Made by a program: the position numbers and the translations under genes. From positions 1 through 64,000 of the forward strand of contig NZ_JH621260.1 of NCBI RefSeq assembly GCF_000255455.1: a stretch of DNA of 64,000 bases. The letters are read 5' to 3'. Under the pieces are notes generated by a model. The model had not been told where the DNA came from. It saw only the letters and a program-made list of their open reading frames with translations, and made no database searches. Shown here one piece after another: positions 34,861-43,131 of this stretch. How positions within the stretch are numbered: the stretch's first letter is position 1; each line of letters begins with the position of its first letter. This stretch comes from Aquimarina agarilytica ZC1. Lineage in GTDB: Bacteria; Bacteroidota; Bacteroidia; Flavobacteriales; Flavobacteriaceae.

Positions 34861-34868
34861 CAAATTTA
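34861..34868 (-). promoter_or_regulatory. Possible -7 box of the KAS III-like gene
   Basis: On the minus strand this reads TAAATTTG (TAnnTTTG), 26 nt before the start codon. No clear -33 element, and it overlaps the end of the hemoglobin gap, so it may be a secondary promoter. Confidence 0.35.
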
Positions 34869-34874
34869 CAAAAC

Positions 34875-35240
34875 CTAAACGACTTTAGTTTTCATAACCG
34901 TAGCAATTGATAGTGCATTTGTTTTTAATTTGTTAGAAATAAGACCGCTAAAGTGATTGTCAACGGTTTCATTTAAGAGGTGTATCCATTGATCAAAGTG
35001 AGCATATTGCATAGGAGATTTAACATGAATGTTTTTATGAATTTCAAGTAAATTTTTTGAATAAGTTCCTTTGTGGAATAAATTATATTCCCAAAAATCT
35101 AAAATAATAGGAAGGTGAGTTTCTAAATCTATTGGAATAATTTCTGTAAAGAAATATCCTATGGAAGCATCTGCAATTGCTTTTTTGTAAAAGGAATTAA
35201 AAATTAATTCTAAATCTGTACGATTTTGGATATCGGTCAT
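34875..35240 (-). CDS. Group III truncated hemoglobin
   Basis: A 121-residue globin with the compact 2-on-2 layout. LELIFNSFYKKAIADASIGYFF, THLPIILDFWEYNLFHKGTYS and HKNIHVKSPMQYAHFDQWIHLLNETV match group III truncated hemoglobins, with the proximal His in the HKNIH region and a Trp/Tyr-containing distal side (FWEY). These proteins bind O2 or NO, possibly with peroxidase-like or detoxifying roles; the exact function is unsettled. It precedes the KAS III-like gene on the same strand by 40 nt. Confidence 0.87.
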   Translation of the reverse strand: MTDIQNRTDLELIFNSFYKKAIADASIGYFFTEIIPIDLETHLPIILDFWEYNLFHKGTYSKNLLEIHKNIHVKSPMQYAHFDQWIHLLNETVDNHFSGLISNKLKTNALSIATVMKTKVV

Positions 35241-35616
35241 CTGTTATGCTTACGTCATTTTGTAATGCAAAATAAGGAACTGATTTAACTTTTATGTAAT
35301 TCAATTAAGGTATTAAGTAAAATGTTCAGATGTCGGGATACATTTTGTAATAAGGAGAGAGTAGCTAATGCGTTGTTTTGTTTGATTTGTATGATGTTGA
35401 AATAAAGAGATTGTCTAGTCTAGTGATTTATATATGTGTAAGTTCTCAACAAGCTTGCATCATTTAAATAAGTTATTTATAAATCAAAATGTTCAACAAT
35501 CTCTTATCGGGGTTAAGGGGTAAATAATATATTTTTATATATAACGCTTGAAAAGTAAAATACCCTACCACCTTATTAAATAATTTGTAGTCTATTCTTA
35601 CGTAAGCGATAAAATA
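35241..35616. other. AT-rich gap with an imperfect palindrome, no gene seen
   Basis: No credible ORF or known RNA gene. AAGAGATTGT (35405-35414) and ACAATCTCTT (35496-35505) are inverted copies. Exactly 10 nt inside each lie GATTTATA (35425-35432) and TATAAATC (35478-35485), giving a symmetric interrupted stem. The rest is AT-rich with a short CTTACGTAAG palindrome near 35600. Confidence 0.4.
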
Positions 35617-35622
35617 AAAAAA

Positions 35623-35647
35623 CCAGTTATCTAATAAAAATAACTGG
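35623..35647 (-). terminator. Terminator of gcvP
   Basis: CCAGTTAT/ATAACTGG stem with a 9-nt loop. On the minus strand it is followed by a run of seven T residues. It lies 34 nt after the gcvP stop. Confidence 0.85.
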
Positions 35648-35680
35648 CTTAGTCCTTTATGTAAATTCTATTGTTTGTTG

Positions 35681-38527
35681 TTAAGCATAAGCTTCAATAG
35701 GAGCGCAACTACATATTAAATTACGATCTCCATGGGCTTCATCAATTCTGTTTACACTAGGCCAAAATTTATTTTCGCGAATGTAAGCCAATGGATATGC
35801 CGCTTGGTTACGCGTGTATGGGAAGTCCCAGGTATCTGCAGTAAGCATGTCTAAAGTATGCGGAGCATTTTTTAATAGGTTGTTTGGAGTTTCTAATGAC
35901 ACGGAGGCGATTTCTTTTCGAATAGAAATCATAGCGTCACAAAACTGGTCTAATTCTGCTAGACTTTCACTTTCGGTAGGTTCAATCATTAGTGTACCGG
36001 CAACAGGAAATGAAACTGTTGGTGCGTGAAATCCATAATCCATAAGTCTTTTGGCAATATCCGAAACTTCAATACCTTGATTTTTAAAAGGCCTACAGTC
36101 AATAATTAATTCATGTGCAGCTCTATTCATAACACCAGAATAAAGTGTGTCGTAATGACCAGCAAGTCGTTCTTTGATGTAATTGGCATTTAAAATAGCA
36201 TTCTCAGTAGCTTTAGTAAGTCCTTTTACGCCAAGCATTTTAATATAGCCATATGATATTAAACAAGCTAATGCAGAGCCAAAAGGAGCTGCCGAAATAG
36301 CGGTAATGGCTTTGTTGCCGCCAGTTTTAACTAATGGGTTGCCGGGTAAAAAAGGAACTAATTGTTCTGCAACGCAAATTGGTCCTACTCCAGGTCCACC
36401 GCCACCATGCGGAATAGCAAATGTTTTGTGTAGATTTAAATGGCATACATCGGCGCCAATAGCTCCAGGGTTAGTTAAGCCTACTTGGGCATTCATATTA
36501 GCACCATCCATGTATACTTGACCACCATGTTGATGTATAATACTGGTAATTTCTTTAATTTCGGATTCAAAAACACCATGTGTAGATGGGTAAGTGACCA
36601 TCAATGCAGCAAGCTTATCTTTATGCAACTCTGCTTTTTCGCGTAAGTCATTAACGTCAATATTGCCATTGGCTGCAGCTTTGGTAACAATTACTTTCAT
36701 CCCTGCCATTACTGCGGATGCAGGATTTGTTCCGTGAGCAGAAGAAGGAATTAGACAAATATTTCTATGATGATCGTTATTAGATTCATGGTAGGCTTTT
36801 ATTACCATAAGACCAGCAAACTCACCTTGAGCACCAGAGTTTGGTTGTAGTGAAGTCGCACTAAAACCTGTAATCTCCGAAAGCATATCTTCCAATTTTG
36901 AAAGTACTTGTTGGTATCCAGCTGCTTGTTGTACAGGGACAAATGGATGAATGTTATTCCATTGAGCATTACTTAGCGGCAACATTTCTGCAGCAGCGTT
37001 TAATTTCATGGTACAAGAACCTAAAGCAATCATAGAGTGGGTCAAAGAAAGATCTTTACGTTCAAGCTTTTTAATATAACGCATTAATTCAGTTTCCGAA
37101 TGGTAAGACTGAAATGTGTCGTGTGTTAAAAATTCGGTATTTCTTTTAATACCATTATCGATTCTCGCATTAGTTTCTAGCGATGTTATTGCTATATGCT
37201 TATTATTTTTTAAGGAAGCAAAAACAGCGCAAATAGTATTAATGTCTTCTATAGATGTAGTTTCATTGATGGCAATTGAAACTTGATTCTTATTTGGATA
37301 ATAAAAGTTTAAGTGTTGTTTTTCGGCTTCTACTTTTAATTGTTCACTATCATTAACTTGAAAAAGTAGGGTGTCAAAAAACTGATTGTTTAGCTGTTGA
37401 TAACCTAATTGAGTGATTTCTTTTTCTAAGCTAACTGCTTTTAAGTGGATGTTGTTAGCAATTGCTTTTAAGCCTTTAGGGCCATGGTATACGGCATACA
37501 TACCAGCCATTACGGCAAGTAGTACTTGTGCGGTGCATATATTTGACGTGGCTTTATCACGTTTAATATGTTGCTCCCTTGTTTGTAAGGCCATACGTAA
37601 AGCACGTTTTCCTTGTCTATCCTTGGAAACGCCAATAATTCGACCGGGAATGTTACGTTTGTAAATTGCTTTTGTGGCAAAATAAGCAGCGTGTGGACCT
37701 CCATATCCCAAAGGAATTCCAAAACGCTGTGTGGTTCCAACAACGACATCTGCCCCCATTTCTCCCGGGGCTTTTAAACTTACCAAGCTCATGATATCTG
37801 CAGCAAAGGCTACTTTTATATCATTGTTTTTTGCCTTGGAAACAAAATCGGTATAATCAAATAATTCGCCTGTTTTTCCGGGGTATTGTAGTAATACACC
37901 AAAATAATCGGCTGAAAAGTTAAATGATTGATGCGAATCTATAACAATTTCTATATCCAAAGGAATTGCTCTAGTTTTTAATAAGGAAATAGTTTGCGGT
38001 AATGTTTCTTCGGAAACAAAAAACTTAGTTGCGTTATTTTTTTTCTGTTGGCGATTACGTAAAGCAAAAAGCATGGTCATTGCTTCGGCAGCAGCGGTAC
38101 TCTCATCAAGTAAAGAAGCATTGGCTAACTCCATGCCTGTAAGCTCAACCACCATGGTTTGGTAATTTAGTAATGCTTCAAGTCTACCTTGGGCTATTTC
38201 GGCTTGGTAGGGAGTGTAGGCGGTATACCAACCTGGGTTTTCTAATATATTACGTTGAATAACAGCAGGTACACAAGCTTCGTGATATCCTAATCCGATA
38301 TAAGATTTAAAAACTTTGTTTTTTAAGCCTAATTCATGAATGTGTTTTAAATAATTATATTCAGAAATGGCTTGTTCAAGTTTTAATGGTTTTTGTAATC
38401 GAATACCATCGGGAATAGTCTCGTAAATTAATTGTTCTAAATCGTTTACTTGAACGGTTTTAAGCATTGTTTCCATTGCTGATTTTGAAATACCTATATG
38501 GCGATCACTAAATTGGGGAATATTCAT
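35681..38527 (-). CDS. gcvP: Glycine dehydrogenase (decarboxylating), P protein of the glycine cleavage system
   Basis: A 948-residue single-chain P protein that decarboxylates glycine with PLP and passes the aminomethyl group to lipoyl-GcvH. Full-length fusion of the two halves seen in some bacteria. The PLP lysine is Lys701 in HLNLHKTFAIPHGGGGPG. Other hallmarks are RHIGIS at the N-terminus, YTPYQAEIAQGRLEAL, NASLLDESTAAAEAM and SLQPNSGAQGEFAGL. It is transcribed alone with its own promoter and terminator; gcvT and gcvH are not in the window, as is common in flavobacteria. Confidence 0.97.
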   Translation of the reverse strand: MNIPQFSDRHIGISKSAMETMLKTVQVNDLEQLIYETIPDGIRLQKPLKLEQAISEYNYLKHIHELGLKNKVFKSYIGLGYHEACVPAVIQRNILENPGWYTAYTPYQAEIAQGRLEALLNYQTMVVELTGMELANASLLDESTAAAEAMTMLFALRNRQQKKNNATKFFVSEETLPQTISLLKTRAIPLDIEIVIDSHQSFNFSADYFGVLLQYPGKTGELFDYTDFVSKAKNNDIKVAFAADIMSLVSLKAPGEMGADVVVGTTQRFGIPLGYGGPHAAYFATKAIYKRNIPGRIIGVSKDRQGKRALRMALQTREQHIKRDKATSNICTAQVLLAVMAGMYAVYHGPKGLKAIANNIHLKAVSLEKEITQLGYQQLNNQFFDTLLFQVNDSEQLKVEAEKQHLNFYYPNKNQVSIAINETTSIEDINTICAVFASLKNNKHIAITSLETNARIDNGIKRNTEFLTHDTFQSYHSETELMRYIKKLERKDLSLTHSMIALGSCTMKLNAAAEMLPLSNAQWNNIHPFVPVQQAAGYQQVLSKLEDMLSEITGFSATSLQPNSGAQGEFAGLMVIKAYHESNNDHHRNICLIPSSAHGTNPASAVMAGMKVIVTKAAANGNIDVNDLREKAELHKDKLAALMVTYPSTHGVFESEIKEITSIIHQHGGQVYMDGANMNAQVGLTNPGAIGADVCHLNLHKTFAIPHGGGGPGVGPICVAEQLVPFLPGNPLVKTGGNKAITAISAAPFGSALACLISYGYIKMLGVKGLTKATENAILNANYIKERLAGHYDTLYSGVMNRAAHELIIDCRPFKNQGIEVSDIAKRLMDYGFHAPTVSFPVAGTLMIEPTESESLAELDQFCDAMISIRKEIASVSLETPNNLLKNAPHTLDMLTADTWDFPYTRNQAAYPLAYIRENKFWPSVNRIDEAHGDRNLICSCAPIEAYA

Positions 38528-38553
38528 GTGCTAATACATTGAATTTTAGGCTG

Positions 38554-38587
38554 CAAAAATACGCATATTATCTAGTAGATTTTACAA
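38554..38587 (-). promoter_or_regulatory. Probable promoter of gcvP
   Basis: On the minus strand, TTG (38585-38587), 23-nt spacer and TATTTTTG (38554-38561), ending 26 nt before the gcvP ATG. Fits the Bacteroidota pattern at the long end of the allowed spacing. No glycine riboswitch was recognised in the short leader. Confidence 0.5.
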
Positions 38588-38645
38588 AAAAATAGCGTAC
38601 AATTGTTAAGTTTTCAACTTTTGCATATAGATTATTAACAAAGTG

Positions 38646-39455
38646 ATGAAGCGTTTTTTACTATCTGTTTTTCGGTTTTATATTGAAGCAAGTATTCATG
38701 TCTCCTTGGCTGTATTTGCTTTGTTTCAAGTTTTTTTATTAAAAAATGAACTTAGATCTGATTTGTATTTGTCAGGAGTGATTTTTTTTGGATCCATAAC
38801 GGGGTATAATTTTGTTAAATATGCTCCTGTGGCTAAGTTACATCACCGCAGTTTAACTCGTTTTTTTAAGGGAATCCAATTTTTTTCTTTGATCAGTTTT
38901 TTGGGGTTAGTCTTTTTTGGATTAAAATTGCCTTTAAGGACATTGCAAGCTTTTGCAATAGGTGGAATTTTTATTTTTTTATACGCTATACCTGTGGTAT
39001 TAAAAAAGAATTTGAGATCACTATCTGGTGCCAAAATATATATAGTAGCATTTAGTTGGGTAATTGCAGTAGTGGTAGCTCCTGCGCTTCATTTTGATTT
39101 AGCTATTGATCATTTTTTTTTAATGAATTGTTTGCAAGTTTTTTTACTTGTTGTTGTGTTGATTATTCCTTTTGATATAAGAGATCTAAATTATGATAGT
39201 AAAAATTTAAGAACATTACCACAAGTGATAGGAGTTGTGAAGGCTAAATTAGTGGCAGGGGTATTGTTACTATTGTTTTTGTCAATAGAATTTTGGATAC
39301 AAAAAAAGCCTGAAGCATTATGGGCTTCAAGCTTAATAAGTATTTTAATGGCTTTTATGATTTATAAAACTTCGACAACTAATTCGAAATTTTATTGCTC
39401 CTTTTATATAGAATCTATACCTATTATTTATTGGGTACTTGTATTAATTACCTGA
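38646..39455 (+). CDS. UbiA-like prenyltransferase-family membrane protein
   Basis: A 269-residue protein from the ATG at 38646 (a GTG lies one codon earlier) with about seven to nine hydrophobic helices. The segment PFDIRDLNYDSKNLRTLPQVIGVVKAK matches the second Asp-rich motif and following loop of the UbiA superfamily. The usual first motif (NDxxD) is not seen; the equivalent place reads GSITGYNFVKYAP. It may be a diverged member with altered activity or no prenyl transfer. Transcribed divergently from gcvP; its 3' end overlaps the convergent anti-sigma-like gene by 12 nt. Confidence 0.65.
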   Translation: MKRFLLSVFRFYIEASIHVSLAVFALFQVFLLKNELRSDLYLSGVIFFGSITGYNFVKYAPVAKLHHRSLTRFFKGIQFFSLISFLGLVFFGLKLPLRTLQAFAIGGIFIFLYAIPVVLKKNLRSLSGAKIYIVAFSWVIAVVVAPALHFDLAIDHFFLMNCLQVFLLVVVLIIPFDIRDLNYDSKNLRTLPQVIGVVKAKLVAGVLLLLFLSIEFWIQKKPEALWASSLISILMAFMIYKTSTTNSKFYCSFYIESIPIIYWVLVLIT

Positions 39456-39734
39456 CTGCTGTTTAGCAAGTTCTTTTTCGAACATGCTTTGTAAGTTGCT
39501 TTTTTCATTAACTTCCATTGCGCAGGATGTTTTAACGTCACTGTTTTTCATAGCTTTGGTAAGCTTCCTGTTATTGCTAGTGTATTTTTGGCATACCTTG
39601 CAAAAAACCAAATGAATACTAAGCTTAATTTTTTCTAATAAAGTGGCTTCATTGTATTGTGATTTGTCGCATACGTGTTGAGCTTCCTCGCAAGGGACAA
39701 ATAATTTGTAGTTTTTTTTCATCGACATATTCAT
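39444..39734 (-). CDS. Small zinc-finger (ZAS-like) anti-sigma-type protein
   Basis: A 96-residue protein translated 9 nt after the ECF sigma gene. It shows CEEAQHVCDKSQYNEATLLEKIKLSIHLVFCKVCQKY, which contains the HxxxCxxC pattern of zinc-binding anti-sigma domains (HLVFCKVC). The position directly downstream of the sigma gene supports an anti-sigma role that holds the sigma factor inactive. No membrane segment is present, so it would be a soluble type. The start could also be the ATG at 39728 or 39722. Confidence 0.75.
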   Translation of the reverse strand: MNMSMKKNYKLFVPCEEAQHVCDKSQYNEATLLEKIKLSIHLVFCKVCQKYTSNNRKLTKAMKNSDVKTSCAMEVNEKSNLQSMFEKELAKQQSGN

Positions 39735-39743
39735 AATAATAAA

Positions 39744-40298
39744 TTAAAACCAATTTTTTTCCATGCAAGTAGCCATCGCAGTCCTTGCTCTGTGGATAAT
39801 TACCCATAGATTAGACGCAGTAATATTAAATTCATTACAAATTGTTTCTGTGTCAAATCCATCAATTGTTTTCATTCTGAAAATAGTGGCTTGTTTTTCG
39901 GGTAGCTTATCCAAACAATTATGTATGGCTTTTCCAAGTTCGTTATTCTCAATTTTGTTTTCAGCATTGGAAGCATAAGGGTCCGCTACGCGTTCTTCTA
40001 ACCAATCTCCTTCCGTTTCGGAGTCCGAATTATAGGTCATTCGAACTTCTGCTTTTCCTTTATTGCTATTTATTTTGCGATAATGATCAATGATTTTTCT
40101 TTTTAAAATTGAAATCAGCCAAGTACGTTCGGAAGCTTCTCCTTTAAAATTTTTCATTGAACGTAAACCTGCAAAAAAAGTTTCCTGTACAATGTCTTTG
40201 GCAATTTCTCGATCATCTACACGAACAATAGTATAGTTGAATAGGTAATCACTATACTTTTTTATCCATGTGTTGGGGTCTAATTGATGTTCAGCCAT
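39744..40298 (-). CDS. ECF-type RNA polymerase sigma factor
   Basis: A 184-residue sigma-70 family protein of the extracytoplasmic-function type. Region 2: YLFNYTIVRVDDREIAKDIVQETFFAGLRSMKNF and ERTWLISILKRKIIDHYRK. Region 4: CLDKLPEKQATIFRMKTIDGFDTETICNEFNITASNLWVIIHRARTAM. Between them is an acidic linker (YNSDSETEGDWLEE). It is co-transcribed with the downstream zinc-finger protein, a classic sigma/anti-sigma pair. A TACATTTG box 18 nt before its ATG (40316-40323, minus strand) could be its own promoter. Regulon unknown. Confidence 0.93.
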   Translation of the reverse strand: MAEHQLDPNTWIKKYSDYLFNYTIVRVDDREIAKDIVQETFFAGLRSMKNFKGEASERTWLISILKRKIIDHYRKINSNKGKAEVRMTYNSDSETEGDWLEERVADPYASNAENKIENNELGKAIHNCLDKLPEKQATIFRMKTIDGFDTETICNEFNITASNLWVIIHRARTAMATCMEKNWF

Positions 40299-40342
40299 TT
40301 TTTTTAAATTGATACCAAATGTAGTAAAATATTGCTTTTAAA

Positions 40343-42361
40343 TTACGCTAGACCAGCTCTTTTAAGTAAAGCTTCATTTGTAGGCTTTTGGCCTCTGAAA
40401 TTTTCATAGAGTTTAGCAGGGTGTTCTGTGCCTCCTTTTTCAAGTATTTCTGTCTTAAATTTTTTAGCTACTTCGGGATTAAATATTCCTTTTTCTTTAA
40501 AACAAGAAAAGGCATCAGCATCTAATACCTCGGCCCATTTGTAAGAGTAATAACCGGAAGAATAACCTCCTTGAAAGATATGTGCAAAAGAGGTACTCAT
40601 GCAATTTTCTGAAACATCTGGGTATAATTGCGTGTTTTTAAAAGCTTCGGCTTCAAATGATTTAACACTAAAATCTCCTGTAGGCGGATTAGTGTGCCAG
40701 GCCATATCTAACAAGCCAAAACTCAATTGGCGCAGTGTGGCCATACCTTCGTGGAATGTAGCAGATTCCTTTATTTTGTCAATATATTCCATAGGTATGA
40801 GATCTCCAGTCTCGTAATGATGTGCAAAAATTTCAAGGGCTTCTTTTTCAAAACACCAATTTTCCATAATTTGACTAGGAAGCTCTACAAAATCCCAAAA
40901 AACGCTTGTGCCAGATAGGCTAGGGTAAGTAGTGTTGGCTAACATCCCATGTAACGCATGACCAAATTCATGAAATAATGTGGTTACTTCGTTAAAAGTA
41001 AGTAATGAGGGTTTTGTGTTTGTAGGTCGAGTAAAATTACAAACAATAGATACATGAGGTCTGTGGTTAATATTGTTTTTTAGTTGTTGTGATTTATATG
41101 AAGTCATCCATGCACCAGCACGTTTTCCTGGCCTTGGGTGGAAATCAGTATAAAATAATGCAATAAAATCCCCTTTGGAATTATGCACGTCATATACCGT
41201 TACTTCGTCATTATAGGTATCTGCAGTTGTGTTCTTTTTAAAAGTAAGGTCAAATAATTTACCTGCTATAGTAAAAGCGCCATTTAAAACATTGTTTAGT
41301 TTAAAATAAGGCTTTAATGTTTCATCGTCTAAGCTGTATAATTTTTGTTTCAGTTTTTCACTGTAATAAGCACTATCCCATTTTTGAAGTTGATCAATAC
41401 CATCTAATTCCTTAGCAAATTTGCTAAGGTTTTCAAATTCTCTTTTGGCTGCGGGGGTGGCTTTTTTTAAAAGATCATTAGAAAAATCATATACATTACT
41501 AGCTGTTTGAGCCATACGTTCTTCTAAAGTGAAGTGTGCATGTGTGTCATAACCTAGTAGTTGAGCTCTACTTAATCGTAAATGAACAATCTCTTTGATA
41601 AGCTTTTCATTATTGAATTTGTTGTTTTTAAAACTTTTAGCTCCAAAGGCAATGGCTAATTTTTTTCTGAGATCTCTATTGTCAGCATATTGCATAAATG
41701 GAATATAGCTTGGGTAATCTAAGGTAATTAACCAACCTTTTTTTTGTTTGCTTTCAGCTAAGCTTTTAGCTGCTTCTTTAGTTCCTTCTGGCAAGCCTTT
41801 TAAGTCACTTTCATTAGTGATTAACAATTCAAAATCATTAGTATCTGCTAGTAGATTTTGCCCAAATTGAAGTGTTTTTTGAGCTAAATCTTTGTCAATT
41901 GATCTAAGCTTTTCTTTGTCTTCACTGTCTAAAAGTGCTCCATTTCGCGTAAATGATTTGTAATGTTTTTCTAAGAGTTGTTGTTGTTCTTTAGTTAAAT
42001 TAAAACTTTCTTTAGTATCATAAACTTGCTTTACTTTTTGAAACAAGATTTGATTTAAAGTGACATCATTTCTAAATTCAGAGAGTATTGGAGAAACTTC
42101 TTGTGCAATTTTTTGTATTTCATCATTTGTTTCAGCACTATTTAAATTAAAAAAAATGCTTGAAACTCTACTTAAAAGATCCCCGCTATAATCTAAAGCT
42201 TCAATAGTATTTTTAAAAGAAGGCTGTTCTTTTGCTTTGCAAATATGGTCGATCTCATTTTTTGCTAATTCAATGGCATTTTGAAAAGCAGGTAAAAAAT
42301 GTGATGCGTTAATTTTAGAAAAAGGGGCGCTATCAAATACAGTTAAAAGAGGATTATTCAT
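40343..42361 (-). CDS. M3 family metallopeptidase (dipeptidyl carboxypeptidase/oligopeptidase type)
   Basis: A 672-residue zinc peptidase of the thimet/Dcp family. The active site is HEFGHALHG (His464, Glu465, His468) with the downstream Glu ligand in the ENWCFEKEAL region. FHPRPGKRAGAWMTSY and IFQGGYSSGYYSYKWAEVLDADAFSCF are typical of Dcp/oligopeptidase A. There is no signal peptide, so it probably degrades short peptides in the cytoplasm. Size is standard (about 680). A TATATTTG box (42378-42385, minus strand) precedes the start by 16 nt. Confidence 0.94.
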   Translation of the reverse strand: MNNPLLTVFDSAPFSKINASHFLPAFQNAIELAKNEIDHICKAKEQPSFKNTIEALDYSGDLLSRVSSIFFNLNSAETNDEIQKIAQEVSPILSEFRNDVTLNQILFQKVKQVYDTKESFNLTKEQQQLLEKHYKSFTRNGALLDSEDKEKLRSIDKDLAQKTLQFGQNLLADTNDFELLITNESDLKGLPEGTKEAAKSLAESKQKKGWLITLDYPSYIPFMQYADNRDLRKKLAIAFGAKSFKNNKFNNEKLIKEIVHLRLSRAQLLGYDTHAHFTLEERMAQTASNVYDFSNDLLKKATPAAKREFENLSKFAKELDGIDQLQKWDSAYYSEKLKQKLYSLDDETLKPYFKLNNVLNGAFTIAGKLFDLTFKKNTTADTYNDEVTVYDVHNSKGDFIALFYTDFHPRPGKRAGAWMTSYKSQQLKNNINHRPHVSIVCNFTRPTNTKPSLLTFNEVTTLFHEFGHALHGMLANTTYPSLSGTSVFWDFVELPSQIMENWCFEKEALEIFAHHYETGDLIPMEYIDKIKESATFHEGMATLRQLSFGLLDMAWHTNPPTGDFSVKSFEAEAFKNTQLYPDVSENCMSTSFAHIFQGGYSSGYYSYKWAEVLDADAFSCFKEKGIFNPEVAKKFKTEILEKGGTEHPAKLYENFRGQKPTNEALLKRAGLA

Positions 42362-42377
42362 CAGATGCTTTTTTATA

Positions 42378-42385
42378 CAAATATA
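42378..42385 (-). promoter_or_regulatory. Probable -7 box of the M3 peptidase gene
   Basis: Minus-strand TATATTTG, full match to TAnnTTTG, just upstream of the ATG at 42361. The -33 element is unclear. Confidence 0.4.
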
Positions 42386-42541
42386 GTTCTACGGATGTTA
42401 AAAAATTATAAATATAGGTTGCAATAATTTTATTGAACGAATTTTCGTTGTAAATTAGAAAAAATAAGAAGTGAAATCAAACACTAAAACGTTTGAAAAA
42501 AATAAATTAATGTATTTTGTCGAACAATAATGCTTTTTGTC

Positions 42542-42571
42542 TTGTTTGTTTGATTCTTTAGCTTATATTTG
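42542..42571 (+). promoter_or_regulatory. Consensus promoter of candidate small RNA A
   Basis: TTG (42542-42544), exactly 19 nt, then TATATTTG (42564-42571). This is the textbook Bacteroidota vegetative promoter, yet no protein gene follows on this strand for almost 3 kb. It points at the hairpin and terminator of unit A. Confidence 0.65.
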
Positions 42572-42577
42572 AATGTG

Positions 42578-42697
42578 TAAAAAACGGACCTTACGAAGTT
42601 TTGTGTAATATATTTAAGTTGGTTAATAATATTTATTCTTCATAAAGTAAGGTCCTATTTGTAAAAAAAGCTATTCATTTCGAATAGCTTTTTTTTT
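42578..42697 (+). ncRNA. Candidate small RNA A: hairpin with conserved loop, plus terminator
   Basis: Predicted transcript of about 120 nt. GGACCTTAC (42586-42594) pairs with GTAAGGTCC (42647-42655). The large loop holds the segment 42601-42625 (TTGTGTAA, then T, then ATATTTAAGTTGGTTA), which recurs in unit B with a single 1-nt gap. A strong terminator follows (stem 42663-42676 with 42682-42695, nine T). The stems of A and B have unrelated sequences but both pair, as expected for an RNA under structural selection. No protein gene overlaps. Exact ends are inferred from promoter and terminator. Confidence 0.6.
42663..42697 (+). terminator. Strong terminator with no protein gene upstream
   Basis: A perfect 14-bp stem, AAAAAAAGCTATTC/GAATAGCTTTTTTT with loop ATTTC, continues into nine T residues. 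The only transcription unit it can end on the plus strand is candidate small RNA A. Confidence 0.9.
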
Positions 42698-43098
42698 GTG
42701 GATTAATTAATTGTGTTTTAAACTTAAGTATATGTCGTTATAAATTAAGTTTAGAATACAATTTATAATAGTACGTGTAATATTTATATCATTGATTTTC
42801 AATTATGTATTTGGGTATAGTGTTTTTTGACTGAAATAGAATATGCAAAAGTTGAGGTTGCTTTATGACTTTTGAGAAAAGGAATAATTTAATTTGTTAA
42901 AATTGAGTTGTTTGTTCGTGTATTTAATTATTTTAAAATTTAATTAATTTTCACTGAAAACAGGGGGTTTTCAATATTAGAAAATCTTGATATTTGATGA
43001 ATGTAATATCGGGGTAACTTTTAACAGCATAAAAATGCTTTTTGTCTAACAAAAACGAATTTAATCGATATTTGTGTAGGTAATTGAGAATTAATTAT
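42698..43098. other. AT-rich spacer between the two candidate small RNAs
   Basis: About 400 nt with no ORF of note. AATGCTTTTTGTCT at 43034-43047 repeats exactly the 14 nt at 42529-42542 that lead into the promoter of unit A, supporting an ancient duplication of the unit with its upstream sequence. A small TTTTC/GAAAA hairpin lies near 42970. Nothing else recognised. Confidence 0.4.
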
Positions 43099-43127
43099 TT
43101 GTTATCTCTGTTGTTAACATACTTTTG
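43099..43127 (+). promoter_or_regulatory. Consensus promoter of candidate small RNA B
   Basis: TTG (43099-43101), 18 nt, then TACTTTTG (43120-43127), a full TAnnTTTG match, immediately before the unit B hairpin. Same arrangement as in unit A. Confidence 0.6.
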
Positions 43128-43131
43128 TAAA

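Noticed and set aside
42573-42608. Eleven-codon ORF (ATG at 42573) inside candidate small RNA A
   Set aside because: The ATG lies at or before the predicted transcription start and the frame is not kept in unit B.
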